From: Ramularia collo-cygni
Taxonomy: Eukaryota > Ascomycota > Dothideomycetes > Mycosphaerellales > Mycosphaerellaceae
DNA: 64,000 bases
Direction: 5' to 3'
Assembly: GCF_900074925.1 (NCBI RefSeq)
Contig: NW_019716281.1
Coordinates: 17,312 to 81,311 of the forward strand
Both the position numbers and the translations under genes were made by a program. Position 1 is the stretch's first letter. Each line of letters begins with the position of its first letter. Below, piece after piece: positions 10,684-21,104 of the stretch. The notes under the pieces are model-generated. The model searched no databases, was not told where the DNA came from, and was given only the letters and a program-made list of their open reading frames with translations.

Positions 10684-12705
10684 TCATTCAATGCTCATCT
10701 TCATCAAGCCGTCATTCGTATCAGCCATTGGCTGCAGGCCCAGCTTCTTTCCCTGGCTCACCAAGTTTCCCGAGGAGCTGCCAGACGCCAAGCTCATGCT
10801 GCCATTACCTCGCTGCGGCTGTGCCTGAGTCTGGATGCTCGACATGGAGGGATCGCTACTCAAGGAGGGCGTATCGCCCCGAGTCCGGCGGTCTGGCGGT
10901 AATCCCCACGATCCACCCGTGTCCCGCTGGCTCGGCGAGTGGCTCGTAAGCACTGGGCTGTTTTGTGCACTCAGACCTGNGCTTACAGCCCGCCGTTTGA
11001 TAGTCGCGATGTCGAAATCGTCTTCACGTNGTCTCTTGAACTTCTTGAGATGCATGTCATCGCTTACACCTGCCGGTATGCTGCTGTTCGCACTCGGCCC
11101 GAATGCCTCGGAAGCATCTGAAGCTGACGACCGCGCGCGAGGACGTCGCCATTGAGTGAAGTCGCCCATGGGAGAGTCCAAAACAGCGTCGGACATGACA
11201 AAACTGCTTTGCCGCGATATTGCGGGAGTTGTGTTGGGGGGCGGAGTACGCACAGACGGATCGAACCTGTTCCAGTAGTCTAGTCCACCACTATTGCGAC
11301 TAGCATGTGCAGCGAAGGTTGCCGCGCCCGTGCTTCTCTGAGATGGCGTCATGTCATCCAGTTCTCTGCCAAAGTCTTCCTGTGCAGACTCTGGGACCGC
11401 AGGGAGAAGGTTTGGCGAAGATTGGGCAGTGGAGCTTTGCGGTCGTTCAAGATCAAGCTCGCCAGCACTACCGTCTCGTTCTCGCACCTGTCGAATAGTT
11501 TCAGCCTCCCTACGAACTTCGCTGTCAACAGGTGCCGCTTCCTCCATCAATGCGGCACGAATGCGCGCGAATCCCTTTGTTTTGGGGAGCAGATTCTGCC
11601 GGCGCGTTACCGCCCGTCTGACGACGCCCGGCGTAGAAGGAGCAGTGAGTGCGGCCTCGTCCCCACTGTCGTTCCCGCTCGACAGATGTAGTGCATCTGT
11701 GCCCATGGCCAAGCTCTCTCTGCGACTTCTTGCCGCTGCCGACGACCAGGGGAAGTTTCCCGCCGACTCTATGCTCCGTATCGGGGGTGGTGAAGGGTTT
11801 CGTTGATTTGCCATGGAATTGTATCCACTACCACTCGCGCTGCTTGAACTCTTTCTACTGCGGCGTCCTGTCTTGTGAAGCCTCGTGCGTCTGATTGTCT
11901 TCATAAGTGATGCTTGAGCGGGCGAGAAGTGAGCTCCGCTGCCCCAGGTCGTGTTTGCTGATCCACCGGGAGTTGATTGTATGTTGAAAGGTGTGGGTGC
12001 AGCGTGGGGATTCTGGAGCTTGTGGACCTGCGGCGTTGCGAACATGGGATCTTCGAGGTCGTCACCGCCCATACTGGCATCTTCATCACTATTGCTACTC
12101 TCGCTCTCCGAGTTCATCATGTTGACGCTACCAACCGAACTTCCCATGGCTCCTCTCTCGTACGGGCCCACATTCCAGGGCAGACCACTCGATACCTGAG
12201 CGCTCGGCCCGTCCAGCACCATGTTGCTCATAGAAAGCTTGCGACTCGGGATAGGCACTCCCTTTTGCGTGATGATCGGTGACGAACACGGGCTGTTGAA
12301 CTCGGGCAGGGTCGAGTGATGCAGATTGGTGCTAGCTCTTGAGAAGTCCAGTCCGCGCGAATGTCGCGGTAGGCTCGTAGCGGGCGAATGGGGAAGCAAG
12401 CCCGGTGGGTGCGCCAACGAGTGCGGCTCAGTCTGCTTGGGTGATAGCGGCGCGGAGGAGGGCAGTATGGATGTCTCCGTGACCCTGGGAGCAGGCAGCT
12501 GCAACGTTAACCCGCGAGAGAGCAGTTCGGGTCGTCGATGTGAGTGCTGAGCCCGCGGTGTGCTCGGAGGAGAAGCATTGTGTTCTCTGACCTCAGATCG
12601 TTCTCGAAAGGAAGGCGAGGCAGCAAGAGGATCAGAGAAGCTGCGTGCCTTGCTCAAGGACTGCCTGCCGGGTGTTGAGGCAGACGGCGCATCCGCGTCC
12701 TCCAT
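10684..12705 (-). CDS. Conserved-looking fungal protein of unknown function, SP/TP-rich
   Basis: 673 residues in one exon from a clear ATG. I do not recognise a named domain. Nearly the whole chain is low complexity and disordered, with dozens of Ser-Pro and Thr-Pro pairs that could be CDK or MAPK sites. More ordered islands are RRTRLHKTGRRSRKSSSSA, a helical stretch around FARIRAALMEEAAPVDSEVR, and a basic block LKKFKR with REDDFDIATIKRRAVS near the C terminus that could be a bipartite nuclear signal. The pattern suggests a nuclear, phosphorylation-regulated protein, possibly in cell-cycle or transcription control. That is inference from composition only. Two codons contain N. Confidence 0.75.
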   Translation of the reverse strand: MEDADAPSASTPGRQSLSKARSFSDPLAASPSFRERSEVREHNASPPSTPRAQHSHRRPELLSRGLTLQLPAPRVTETSILPSSAPLSPKQTEPHSLAHPPGLLPHSPATSLPRHSRGLDFSRASTNLHHSTLPEFNSPCSSPIITQKGVPIPSRKLSMSNMVLDGPSAQVSSGLPWNVGPYERGAMGSSVGSVNMMNSESESSNSDEDASMGGDDLEDPMFATPQVHKLQNPHAAPTPFNIQSTPGGSANTTWGSGAHFSPAQASLMKTIRRTRLHKTGRRSRKSSSSASGSGYNSMANQRNPSPPPIRSIESAGNFPWSSAAARSRRESLAMGTDALHLSSGNDSGDEAALTAPSTPGVVRRAVTRRQNLLPKTKGFARIRAALMEEAAPVDSEVRREAETIRQVRERDGSAGELDLERPQSSTAQSSPNLLPAVPESAQEDFGRELDDMTPSQRSTGAATFAAHASRNSGGLDYWNRFDPSVRTPPPNTTPAISRQSSFVMSDAVLDSPMGDFTQWRRPRARSSASDASEAFGPSANSSIPAGVSDDMHLKKFKRXREDDFDIATIKRRAVSXGLSAQNSPVLTSHSPSQRDTGGSWGLPPDRRTRGDTPSLSSDPSMSSIQTQAQPQRGNGSMSLASGSSSGNLVSQGKKLGLQPMADTNDGLMKMSIE

Positions 12706-13198
12706 TCTGGCCTACATGTATTATCCTACCGAAAAGGCCTGAGAATCGCGACGTCAACCATGGAGCGAGTACAAATTCCGTGCATGGGCGGTGTTGATTG
12801 CGAATGCGTCCCGATATGATCAATCTCATGGGATGTGGCAGAGCGAGAGTGAGGAGGGAAAAGAGTGGGTTGGCAAATTACACCTCCGCGTGAGCTCCCA
12901 CGCGAAGGTTTACTTTAGCTACAAAATCATACCTCGCGCGAGACAGACAGTGGGTTACAACAATCGGAGATGTCGTCATTCCTACAACAGCAAAAATAGA
13001 GACATTATCGATCAAATGACTCTCCTTTGATGGCATGTTTGACGCTCCACTAGATGTGTCGTTTGATCGCTCTCTAATTGCGAGAATGGCTNCATCATGA
13101 GGAAACTTTGCTATTGGCACTTCCTCTCCAAACATCCACGCAAGTGGATAAAGGTATTTCAATCACTGGCAAATTCAGAGCAATCCCTCAAGAATATC
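12706..13198. other. Intergenic, nothing recognised
   Basis: 493 bp between two minus-strand genes, holding the promoter of the 673-residue gene and the 3' region of the TAPT1-like gene. Confidence 0.5.
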
Positions 13199-15832
13199 CT
13201 ACCAAATCCTCTTCGCAGCCATTACATACCGCTCCACTCCATCCAGCTTCAAATCGCTCTTCTCGGTTCTCTCGCGTCCTTTCCTCTCCCTTTCCCTCAA
13301 TTGATGCACACCATCGGGATCATCCTCGTAAATCCATCTCCGCTTATCTTCATTGACTTCCACGGTCCCCCAACCGCCGACACGCCGTCCATGTGTGTCC
13401 ACGCTCTCGCGTTCCCGCTCCTTCATACCTTTGTATCTTCTGCGAGCAAAGTTGAGCAGTCCGATCCCCAAGACTAGCTTGGAAGCCAGGCAAACAAGGT
13501 ATATCGCCAGAAAGAACATCACCATGGTAGCCAGAGCGATGAAATCATCGAAGTCATAGTATCGGTATCCAACATGATTGCTCCCCGCCCCAAACGTTGA
13601 TCTGCCAAGCGCCTGACGGAAGACTTGGTCGATGTGTTGCAACGCGGCCGTAGTCAGCGGCGAAGAGCTGGCCGGATCAGAGATTGACGTGGCGCTGGAT
13701 GGGATAGGTAGCGGCATGTGGATGGCGAGGAACATGTGGTAGGTCTGCATGCAAGCTCGGATGAAGAGGCAGCTCAGTGGTATCACTGGCAATCCAAACC
13801 GTTTCGTGAGATTCTGGTCTGCAAAGGCGTGCGAATAGTAGTCTTTCGCGAGGACATCCAAGAAACGGCTGTAAATGTTTGGCTTGATGTTGTTGAACTT
13901 TCCAATATACGCGTGTTTGCACCAGTCCACCAGTGCTTCGCTGCCCAGAACTATCAGGAATGGACCGAGAACCTCACCAGTCCATGTAGGCAAGACGTTG
14001 AAGGCCTTGGGAATCGTGAATCCAGAGACCAATGGCACGCTGGCTCCACTGGCTGAGAAAGGCACGGCGGGTGTTTCGCCACCTCCCACTTCCACGATGT
14101 TACGACAAGCAATGACGATCAGCATGAGCCACAATTGGAAGCGCTCGACAATGTCTGCACACGTCAACTGAAACAAATTCTCCTTTTCGAATTTTTTGAA
14201 GACTGTGCCCTTGATCTCCACGAACTGATTGCTCATCAACAGTGTCAGTAATGCATTCGAGTAGGAATTGACCGCTACGTTGAGTGTCACGACTTGATAG
14301 AATAGCGCAGTCGCATGTATGACGTTGTAGACGAGTGCCAGAATGAACATCAGCAGCGGGCGAAGAAGCTTGCTTCGACCGGCTTCGTTGCGCTCCAAGG
14401 TCTCCTTGGAGAACAGGCACTCCAAGATGTCTTGGCCGATCGCAGAGAACAAGCGATCAAAGACTTCGAGCATGTTGTAGATGACGTAGAGCTTGATGGC
14501 AGATTGGCCCCGGATGGAATGATACATCCGACTCGCATCAAAATACATCAAGATCGTGCAGCTGCAAACAATCAGCAGACCTTGAAGAAGGTCTGCCTTG
14601 TGGTTAGGAAGCAGAGCAGAGGGTGTAGATTTTGCGCGCCGATGACGATAGCCAGACTTCTGCTTCCCACCGGCAGAGACAGGCGGTACAGCCGGATTGT
14701 CCATCTTTACTGCATGGCTGCTTTGGAGTTCTGCGCTCGGTTGCCGCGACCCGGAGCCGTCCGTGGATCTGGCAACCGACGGGCGGGGATTAACTGTGGT
14801 AGTCTCGGCGTGGCGACGTTGCCAGATCCTCCCCAGTCCGCTGTATACAAAAGTGGCCAAGAAACGAGCTTCCTGTGTGATTGCGAGAAGGATCCAGCGT
14901 AGAAGTATGACCAGCGCCTTGGTAAAGCGCAGGGGCAAGATAGTGAAGGTGTAGAGCCAGGCATCCAGACACGCAATCGCACCAAACCAGAGAACCTGCT
15001 CCAAGTTTGGCGGCAGGTAGAAAAAGTTGAGCAGTCGTTCAAATTTCACTTGGGATGACTCGTACGGAAAGTCCGCCCATTCCGATCTATGAATGTAGAG
15101 CGCAGACGGCCTGTCGGACGATAGCTCTAGATGGAGATAGGTTGGGAGTGAGAGAGGCGGAATGGGCAGAACCGACGGCATAGGTGATGCCTGCCTCTCG
15201 CGTTTCGGAGATGGTCTGGCAGAATTGCTGGTCGATCTGCGATCCTTAGCGTCATCTGTCTTCAAGGGCGATAGCTGGGGCTTTGTTTTCGACGGTTTCG
15301 ACGATGATTGTCGGCGCTGGAAGATCGGACCAGATGCCGAACGTGAAGTGACATTCGGTCGGACGGTCGAGGTAGGCGTGGCGGCGATGAACGTATGTCC
15401 GTTGACGACGGGAGATGGAGAGTCTGAGCCTTCGGGTTGGAAGGGGGGCCCGAGTGCANGCAACTCGGTGATCGGATTGTCCGACTGTAAGCTTTCGTCA
15501 TAGTTTGCTGGATTTCCANCGATTGCGCGTAGAGGAAGGGATTCCGGTGAGGTAGTGAGCTCCAGCACTTGATTTGGACTCAATTTCAGCGCTCTGGTTT
15601 CGCTGCTGCGCCGTCGATGTCGGGATCCATCTCGATCCGACTTCGTCTCGACGTCAGGTAGATGGCGGGATCTGTGACTAGGTTGAACATCGTCGAGTCG
15701 CTCTGTTGACTTCGATGGCTCTGGAAATGCCGGACTTCCGTGCTCGCTGATTGGAGACAGAGCCGGCGTGGGCAAGTTACATATCTCCCCAATGGGTTTG
15801 CCGTCAGCGGCAGTCTTGGGAGAGAAGCTCAT
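13199..15832 (-). CDS. EMP65: TAPT1/Emp65-family multipass ER membrane protein (DUF747)
   Basis: 877 residues in one exon; the start is the ATG at 15832. The first 240 or so residues are Ser/Pro-rich and probably cytosolic. From about residue 270 the DUF747 region begins near RLLNFFYLPPNLEQVLWFG, with several hydrophobic segments (CLDAWLYTFTILPLRFTKAL; LLQGLLIVCSCTILMYFD; LLMFILALVYNVIHATALFY; LWLMLIVIACRNI; LVLGIGLL near the end). The internal block KLYVIYNMLEVFDRLFSAIG and the MSNQFVEIKGTVFKKFEKEN stretch are characteristic of the family. Yeast Emp65 acts with Slp1 in ER protein quality control; human TAPT1 is linked to cilia. A Lys/Glu/Arg-rich tail follows the last membrane segment. Family assignment is firm, the yeast name less so. 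Confidence 0.85.
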   Translation of the reverse strand: MSFSPKTAADGKPIGEICNLPTPALSPISEHGSPAFPEPSKSTERLDDVQPSHRSRHLPDVETKSDRDGSRHRRRSSETRALKLSPNQVLELTTSPESLPLRAIXGNPANYDESLQSDNPITELXALGPPFQPEGSDSPSPVVNGHTFIAATPTSTVRPNVTSRSASGPIFQRRQSSSKPSKTKPQLSPLKTDDAKDRRSTSNSARPSPKRERQASPMPSVLPIPPLSLPTYLHLELSSDRPSALYIHRSEWADFPYESSQVKFERLLNFFYLPPNLEQVLWFGAIACLDAWLYTFTILPLRFTKALVILLRWILLAITQEARFLATFVYSGLGRIWQRRHAETTTVNPRPSVARSTDGSGSRQPSAELQSSHAVKMDNPAVPPVSAGGKQKSGYRHRRAKSTPSALLPNHKADLLQGLLIVCSCTILMYFDASRMYHSIRGQSAIKLYVIYNMLEVFDRLFSAIGQDILECLFSKETLERNEAGRSKLLRPLLMFILALVYNVIHATALFYQVVTLNVAVNSYSNALLTLLMSNQFVEIKGTVFKKFEKENLFQLTCADIVERFQLWLMLIVIACRNIVEVGGGETPAVPFSASGASVPLVSGFTIPKAFNVLPTWTGEVLGPFLIVLGSEALVDWCKHAYIGKFNNIKPNIYSRFLDVLAKDYYSHAFADQNLTKRFGLPVIPLSCLFIRACMQTYHMFLAIHMPLPIPSSATSISDPASSSPLTTAALQHIDQVFRQALGRSTFGAGSNHVGYRYYDFDDFIALATMVMFFLAIYLVCLASKLVLGIGLLNFARRRYKGMKERERESVDTHGRRVGGWGTVEVNEDKRRWIYEDDPDGVHQLRERERKGRERTEKSDLKLDGVERYVMAAKRIW

Positions 15833-16192
15833 CACGCATGGCTAGCCCGACTGTCATAGTTGTGTTCGAGCAAAGGAGCGTGGTGCAGGGCGCAAAGTTG
15901 TGCTAGAGATAGGAAGTGCTGTCAACATTGAATCCGCCGGGGATTTATAACCGCCCGTGTCTCTCTGGGGTACACGGGAGGGAGCACCCGAAGGCGCGCA
16001 AGACCCTCGCGCGTTGGAACTTAGGACGGCTCAGGAAACTGGACTTTTGGGAAAGATCGAGTCCAAGCTTTAGGAAGAGCGCTGTTCATATGCAAGCTCT
16101 CCCCATAAGCTCGAGTGTACCACGGAGGAACTCTTGCGGATGTTGTAACGATCAAACGCGCGTTGTGGGCCGAAAGGAGTCGGAGCAGAAAG
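15833..16192. promoter_or_regulatory. Shared divergent promoter region
   Basis: 360 bp between divergent starts of the Emp65-like gene (minus) and the coiled-coil gene (plus). No specific element was identified with confidence. Confidence 0.5.
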
Positions 16193-19100
16193 ATGGACAA
16201 GAAGCCGGCAGGAAAGATGTCGACCACAGGGACTCCGGGCGATGAGGCTAATAAGAAGAGACCATCTGTAACAGACCGACTGAGCTCAACCTCTTCCTCG
16301 AAATCGACGACCTCGCCGTCCACGAGCCGCACCAGCGCGCTGTCGTCCCGTGCCAATGGCACCACCATCACCAAGCCACCCACAAGACCTGTATCCGCCA
16401 CCGTGCGCAAAGCAACTGCAAAGCCCACGGAAGATGCTGTATTAAAAGACGAGAACCGTAGATTGGCCAGAGCTAGCACACCCACCGCTGCCGCTTTGAG
16501 CTCGAGGCCCTCGAACCCCGAATCGAACACAACCAAGACAGCAGCGACGACTCGACGAACCACGCTGGGAGCCAGTAATGCTACATCAGCTCCACCTAAG
16601 AGGCCCTCGACATTGACCTCACGCACCAGTGCTGCGAGCCCTACGGTCGGTTCTACGACATCCGCTAGGTCACGCCTAGGGACCTCGTCCACAGTCCCAT
16701 CTCGGCCATTGTCCCGAGCAGCTAAACCCACAACACCAACGGAGAGTGCAGTCTCCTCCGAAGGTGATAGTTCCCGGAGTGTGACGAGCACTGCACGTCC
16801 TGTGTCAAGGGACACCATTGCGGAAGAGCCCGAGTCGACGAGTAGCGTTGCGGCTAGTGTGCGGTCTCTTGACGCACCCTTCTCACCAGCATCTCCACGA
16901 AAGCTGGAGATCCGCTCTAACAAGTCTGCCACCCCGATGTTGAAACCGCAGGCCGCCTCCGACGCTGAAACTGAAACCAAACCGAAATCAACTTTTCGCC
17001 ATGGCCGTTCACAGTCGAACCAGGTCGAGAGGCCTTCGACTGCGCCTGGCAAGAAGCTCACGGAGCAGGAACAGAACATGCGTGAGATGGAAGTTATGCA
17101 AAGCTTCTTGCGTGAGAGCATTGCCAGGGACACCCTAGCAGCGGAAATTGTTGATCTAAAAGCGGAGATATCAAAACTTGAGCGCGAGAACAAGAGGCTT
17201 GACGAGACATCGAAAGCGGCTCCTGTCAAGGATTTAGATGCTAAAAATGAAGATGCAGTCGCGGAACTGCTTGAGCAATTGGAGTCGGCCAATGCAACAC
17301 ACGAGAAAGCCATTTCCGAATTGGAATCAGCACACGCCGGAAAGGTGGACTCTCTTGAGTCTGAGCTTGAAAGTTATCGCAATCGGTCGTCTCGGCTTGA
17401 GGGGGTGGAAAGCAAGATTGGCGCTGTGCAAGAGGCGCTCGAAGAGAGCAAGACTCGGGCATCGCAAAACGAAAAAGATCTCCAGCAAGAGTTGCAGGAG
17501 AAGGAACAGGACCGTGGTCAGCTCGCTNCGGTAGTAGAGGAGCTGCGAGAGGAGATCGATCGCTGTCAACTCAAACTTGACGAGGACACCAAGGCACAAG
17601 CAAAAGAAAAGGAAGAGGCAAAGCAGGCCGCCGAGACATTGAGGAAGGAGATGGAAGACTTGAAAGCGCAAAGCGCAGCGGCCGTGGCGAAGGCTCATGA
17701 GACGGCTACGCAGCTTGGCAGAGAGTTAGCCGATGAGCGGCAGCAGAATGTTGACCGCGCCGCGGCAGAGGAGAGTGCATCTCAGGAATTCCGCGAACAG
17801 ACTTCGAAGAAGATCCAGGCGCTGGAATCGTCCGTTGACACTGCTGAGCAGGCCGCAGAGCAACTTAGCAAAGACCTAGAAACGGAAAGGCAACGTGCAC
17901 GGGAAATCGAAGCACGCGCGACCGATGAAGCGGCAGATGCCTCTGGACGCCTCGAAGAAGCTGCGAGGGAGGCACACCAGCGCGAGATCGAAGAGCTGCG
18001 AAAGGTCGCTGACGAAGCCGGAGAGGCAAACACGCGCCTGCAAGCCGAGATCGATGTCATTCGTGCTCAGGAGGTCGAAAATGCCGAAATGCATAAGGCT
18101 GCCTTGGAAAGCTCTGCAGATATCATCAAACGGTTGGAGATGGAAGCCGATAAGCTCTCGACGTCGCACGCTGCCGAGCTGGAGGGACACCTTCAGCGTG
18201 CTCAAGATAGCGATGCCTTGCTCGGAGACCTTCGCAAGCAACTGGACGATGCGACTCAAAACAGGGACCTTGAACAGAGCAACGACGAAGATTCGAAGAA
18301 GCAGACCCAACAAACGATCGAGCACCTCCGGGACGAGCTTGCTGAGCTGAAGAAACTCCGAGAGACTGAACAGGCCAGTCGTGCCGAATCTGACAAGAGC
18401 ACGAAGCAACTTATAGGGAGTCTCCAGGACCAGATCCAAAAGTTGCAACACGACGGGAGCGACGCAAATACAAATGCAGAGGGACTTCAGACCCAACTCG
18501 ATGAACTTCAGCGGACGAAAGTCGACCTCGAGGAGAAGCACAGGCAGGACCTCCAGAACCTCCAAGATACCATTGATACGTTGCAAACCGACAGTCGGAG
18601 TCTTGGAGATGTGCATTCGCAAGCCTTGGCGCTGAAGGACGAAGAACACCAGTCAACCAATGTGGTGGTTCAGGACTTACAGAACAAGGTTGTGGAGCTA
18701 CAGCAGCAACTCCAAGATGCCAAGCATTCGAAGGAGCAGAGCATGAGCNACATGGACGAAGTGATCACATCTCTTCGCGAAGAAACCAGGGCTGTGAAGG
18801 AGAAAACCGCCGCGCAAATCGTTGCGAGGGACAACGAGAAGAACGAGCTCAGAAAGGTAATCGAGGAACTCCAAGGAAAGATCGTTGAGCATCAGCAGAG
18901 TGCAGAAGANTCGAGGGTTCAGGCCGAGACAGAGAGTAGCAATGTTGGAAAGGCACTGGAAGGGCTACAGAACGAGCTACAAGTACTTCAGCACAAGCTT
19001 CACGACGAGCAAGCTGCTCGCCAAACTGCTGATCAGCAGACAAAAGAGCTGCAGCGGATGCATGACGATCTTACAAGCCAACACGAGAAGCTGCAAGCCG

Positions 19101-20794
19101 CCGTTGCGACTGCCGAGCAGCAATCAGAGGAAGTCCAGCGACTTCAGTCAGACCGAGACNAGATCCAGAAACAGTACGGAGATCTCGAGTCGCGCCATCA
19201 TGTTGTAGTAGCGTCGGCCAGTGAGAAGCAAGCCAAATTGGACGAGCTCGCCGTACTGATTGCGGAGGCAGAGGAAGCAAAGTCCGCTGCAGAAAAGTCG
19301 TCGTTGAATGCGCAAGACGAGCTGAAGAGCCTGCAGAAAGTTCTGGACACTTTTACGCAGGATGGGGATGAAAAGGATGCACATCACGCCAAGGCGATCG
19401 CGAGGCTGAAGGCCGAGCTCGAGGAAAGCCGCGATTCTGCTCTCCATGCACTCAAGGACAGTCACGTTGCAGAGATTGAGAGGATAAGTCAGACCTTGAC
19501 TAGCGAGCGCGAAAACCTCGCAATTGACTTTCAGGATAAGCACGAATCGTTGCTGAGAGAAAAGCAAGCGCTAGAAAAAAAGCTTGGGGACATTGCGATG
19601 CAACATAACCGGGAGCTTGAAGAAGAGACACAGAGGCACGAGGCAACGTACAAAGAGCTCCATGCTAGCTTTTTACAGCTGAAGGAGGCACATGCTCGTG
19701 TTCACGCTCAGCTTCAAAGTGTGATGGAAGAGCTGAAGAACGAACATGCACACACTATTGCAGCGCTTGCCGGAGAGCATGCCAACAGCTTGAGAGATAT
19801 GATGACACAACATTCGGCGCAGATAGAGGAGATTGAGGCTGCCGCGTTGAGGAAATCCCACGAACTCGTTGCTGAAAGAGATCGAGCCCACGAAGCCGTG
19901 ATCGCAGCACTAAAGGCTGAGCACGGTATTCTCCAACAGACTATCGCCGCAGACAGAGAGCAAGCCCATCAATCGGCTATTGCAATTCTCAATGCCGAAT
20001 ATGCTAGCAAACATGAAGCTGTGATAGCCGCCCTCCACCAGGAGCACACTGCCATCCGTGAGGCAGCTCTCGCGGCTCTCAGAGCAGATTTGACTGACGA
20101 GCACATTGCCACATTGGCGANGCCCCATTCACGCGTTGCAGACAGTGCAAACACAACTACCATATCAAGCGACGGGTTGGACGGAAGGTCTCAAGATGCC
20201 TCGCAAGTGCCGTCGACGCTCACAACGCCCAAAAATGACGGAATTCCCGAGAAAGGGCTGTCTCATGTTTTCGTCCACCTTTCCGATGAGTCCGAGCAGG
20301 GCGATTTACTCTCGTCGGCAACTTCATCCGCCAATGTTTTGGAGGACGATGATGACTTTTCGCCAATTCTGGACCACACCGGAGATGGCAAGGGCGCGGG
20401 CGCTGAGGCTGGCCTTCAGATTCAGCTCCAAAAAGACAACGCGAGCCTGAACGCAATGTTGCAAGCTGCGCAGCACGAGATCGCTACTCTCAAGAGCGTA
20501 AAATTGGGAGCCGAGGAATTGCACGCTGCGCCACAGGAACACGTCACGCCAGAAATGAGAAATACAACAGCGACTTGGCGTGGAGACGCAGCCGCAATCC
20601 ATGACGACCTGAGCAGAGCCACCGCAGACGGCTCCATGTCGTTGGAGGGCACGATGGAGAGTCTTCGTGTACAAACGCAGCAGCTCCTTGAGCTTAACGA
20701 CGATTTTCTGGCGGAGCAGCAGAGATGGACCGGAAGACTTCGACGGAATGACAGCATCCAGGCGAGAAGCTCGCCACTGAGAGCAGCATCTTAG
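16193..20794 (+). CDS. Giant coiled-coil protein with basic Ser/Thr/Pro-rich head
   Basis: 1533 residues, single exon, starting at the first ATG (the frame is open 78 nt further upstream without one). Residues 1-280 are basic and rich in Ser, Thr, Ala and Pro. From about residue 290 (LTEQEQNMREMEVMQSFLRE) to about 1310 it is almost continuous heptad coiled coil. Near the C-terminal end of the rod a short unit recurs, reading HEAVIAALKAEH and HEAVIAALHQEH with variants between. A disordered acidic linker and a final short helix (LRVQTQQLLELNDDFLAEQQ) close the protein. A basic head plus a long rod suggests a cytoskeletal, spindle-pole or Golgi tether. Similar proteins in filamentous fungi are often labelled M-protein-repeat protein, a description rather than a function. 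Five codons contain N. Confidence 0.85.
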   Translation: MDKKPAGKMSTTGTPGDEANKKRPSVTDRLSSTSSSKSTTSPSTSRTSALSSRANGTTITKPPTRPVSATVRKATAKPTEDAVLKDENRRLARASTPTAAALSSRPSNPESNTTKTAATTRRTTLGASNATSAPPKRPSTLTSRTSAASPTVGSTTSARSRLGTSSTVPSRPLSRAAKPTTPTESAVSSEGDSSRSVTSTARPVSRDTIAEEPESTSSVAASVRSLDAPFSPASPRKLEIRSNKSATPMLKPQAASDAETETKPKSTFRHGRSQSNQVERPSTAPGKKLTEQEQNMREMEVMQSFLRESIARDTLAAEIVDLKAEISKLERENKRLDETSKAAPVKDLDAKNEDAVAELLEQLESANATHEKAISELESAHAGKVDSLESELESYRNRSSRLEGVESKIGAVQEALEESKTRASQNEKDLQQELQEKEQDRGQLAXVVEELREEIDRCQLKLDEDTKAQAKEKEEAKQAAETLRKEMEDLKAQSAAAVAKAHETATQLGRELADERQQNVDRAAAEESASQEFREQTSKKIQALESSVDTAEQAAEQLSKDLETERQRAREIEARATDEAADASGRLEEAAREAHQREIEELRKVADEAGEANTRLQAEIDVIRAQEVENAEMHKAALESSADIIKRLEMEADKLSTSHAAELEGHLQRAQDSDALLGDLRKQLDDATQNRDLEQSNDEDSKKQTQQTIEHLRDELAELKKLRETEQASRAESDKSTKQLIGSLQDQIQKLQHDGSDANTNAEGLQTQLDELQRTKVDLEEKHRQDLQNLQDTIDTLQTDSRSLGDVHSQALALKDEEHQSTNVVVQDLQNKVVELQQQLQDAKHSKEQSMSXMDEVITSLREETRAVKEKTAAQIVARDNEKNELRKVIEELQGKIVEHQQSAEXSRVQAETESSNVGKALEGLQNELQVLQHKLHDEQAARQTADQQTKELQRMHDDLTSQHEKLQAAVATAEQQSEEVQRLQSDRDXIQKQYGDLESRHHVVVASASEKQAKLDELAVLIAEAEEAKSAAEKSSLNAQDELKSLQKVLDTFTQDGDEKDAHHAKAIARLKAELEESRDSALHALKDSHVAEIERISQTLTSERENLAIDFQDKHESLLREKQALEKKLGDIAMQHNRELEEETQRHEATYKELHASFLQLKEAHARVHAQLQSVMEELKNEHAHTIAALAGEHANSLRDMMTQHSAQIEEIEAAALRKSHELVAERDRAHEAVIAALKAEHGILQQTIAADREQAHQSAIAILNAEYASKHEAVIAALHQEHTAIREAALAALRADLTDEHIATLAXPHSRVADSANTTTISSDGLDGRSQDASQVPSTLTTPKNDGIPEKGLSHVFVHLSDESEQGDLLSSATSSANVLEDDDDFSPILDHTGDGKGAGAEAGLQIQLQKDNASLNAMLQAAQHEIATLKSVKLGAEELHAAPQEHVTPEMRNTTATWRGDAAAIHDDLSRATADGSMSLEGTMESLRVQTQQLLELNDDFLAEQQRWTGRLRRNDSIQARSSPLRAAS

Positions 20795-21104
20795 CGGCTG
20801 AGAAGAGCGCTTTTCGGGCAGGATCATCCTTTTATTGCGGAATACATACGTGTAAAGCTGTGCAGGTGTGTGGCGATAGGTGTATGATGGAACAGGACTG
20901 CTTGAGAGCAGGGTATTTCGATAGACGGTCAAGAAGGTTGGGAAGGCGGAAGCAAGATTGCTGTACATTCGATACCCAACAACTTCATAAGGAAGGATTT
21001 GTTCATGCTTGTAACATTCTTGCCACTAACCCAACTGGCTTCACTTCAGCTGCTCTCCTCATGCGCGACCTTCACTCGCGCGAATCATCGTTGGCGTCCT
21101 TCCA
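20795..21104. other. Convergent intergenic region
   Basis: 310 bp between the coiled-coil stop and the stop of the minus-strand CaaX peptide gene. No gene seen. Confidence 0.5.

Noticed and set aside
16021..17313. 430-codon minus-strand frame over the head of the coiled-coil gene
   Set aside because: No domain, and biased Ser/Val composition mirrors the Thr/Ser-rich sense strand.
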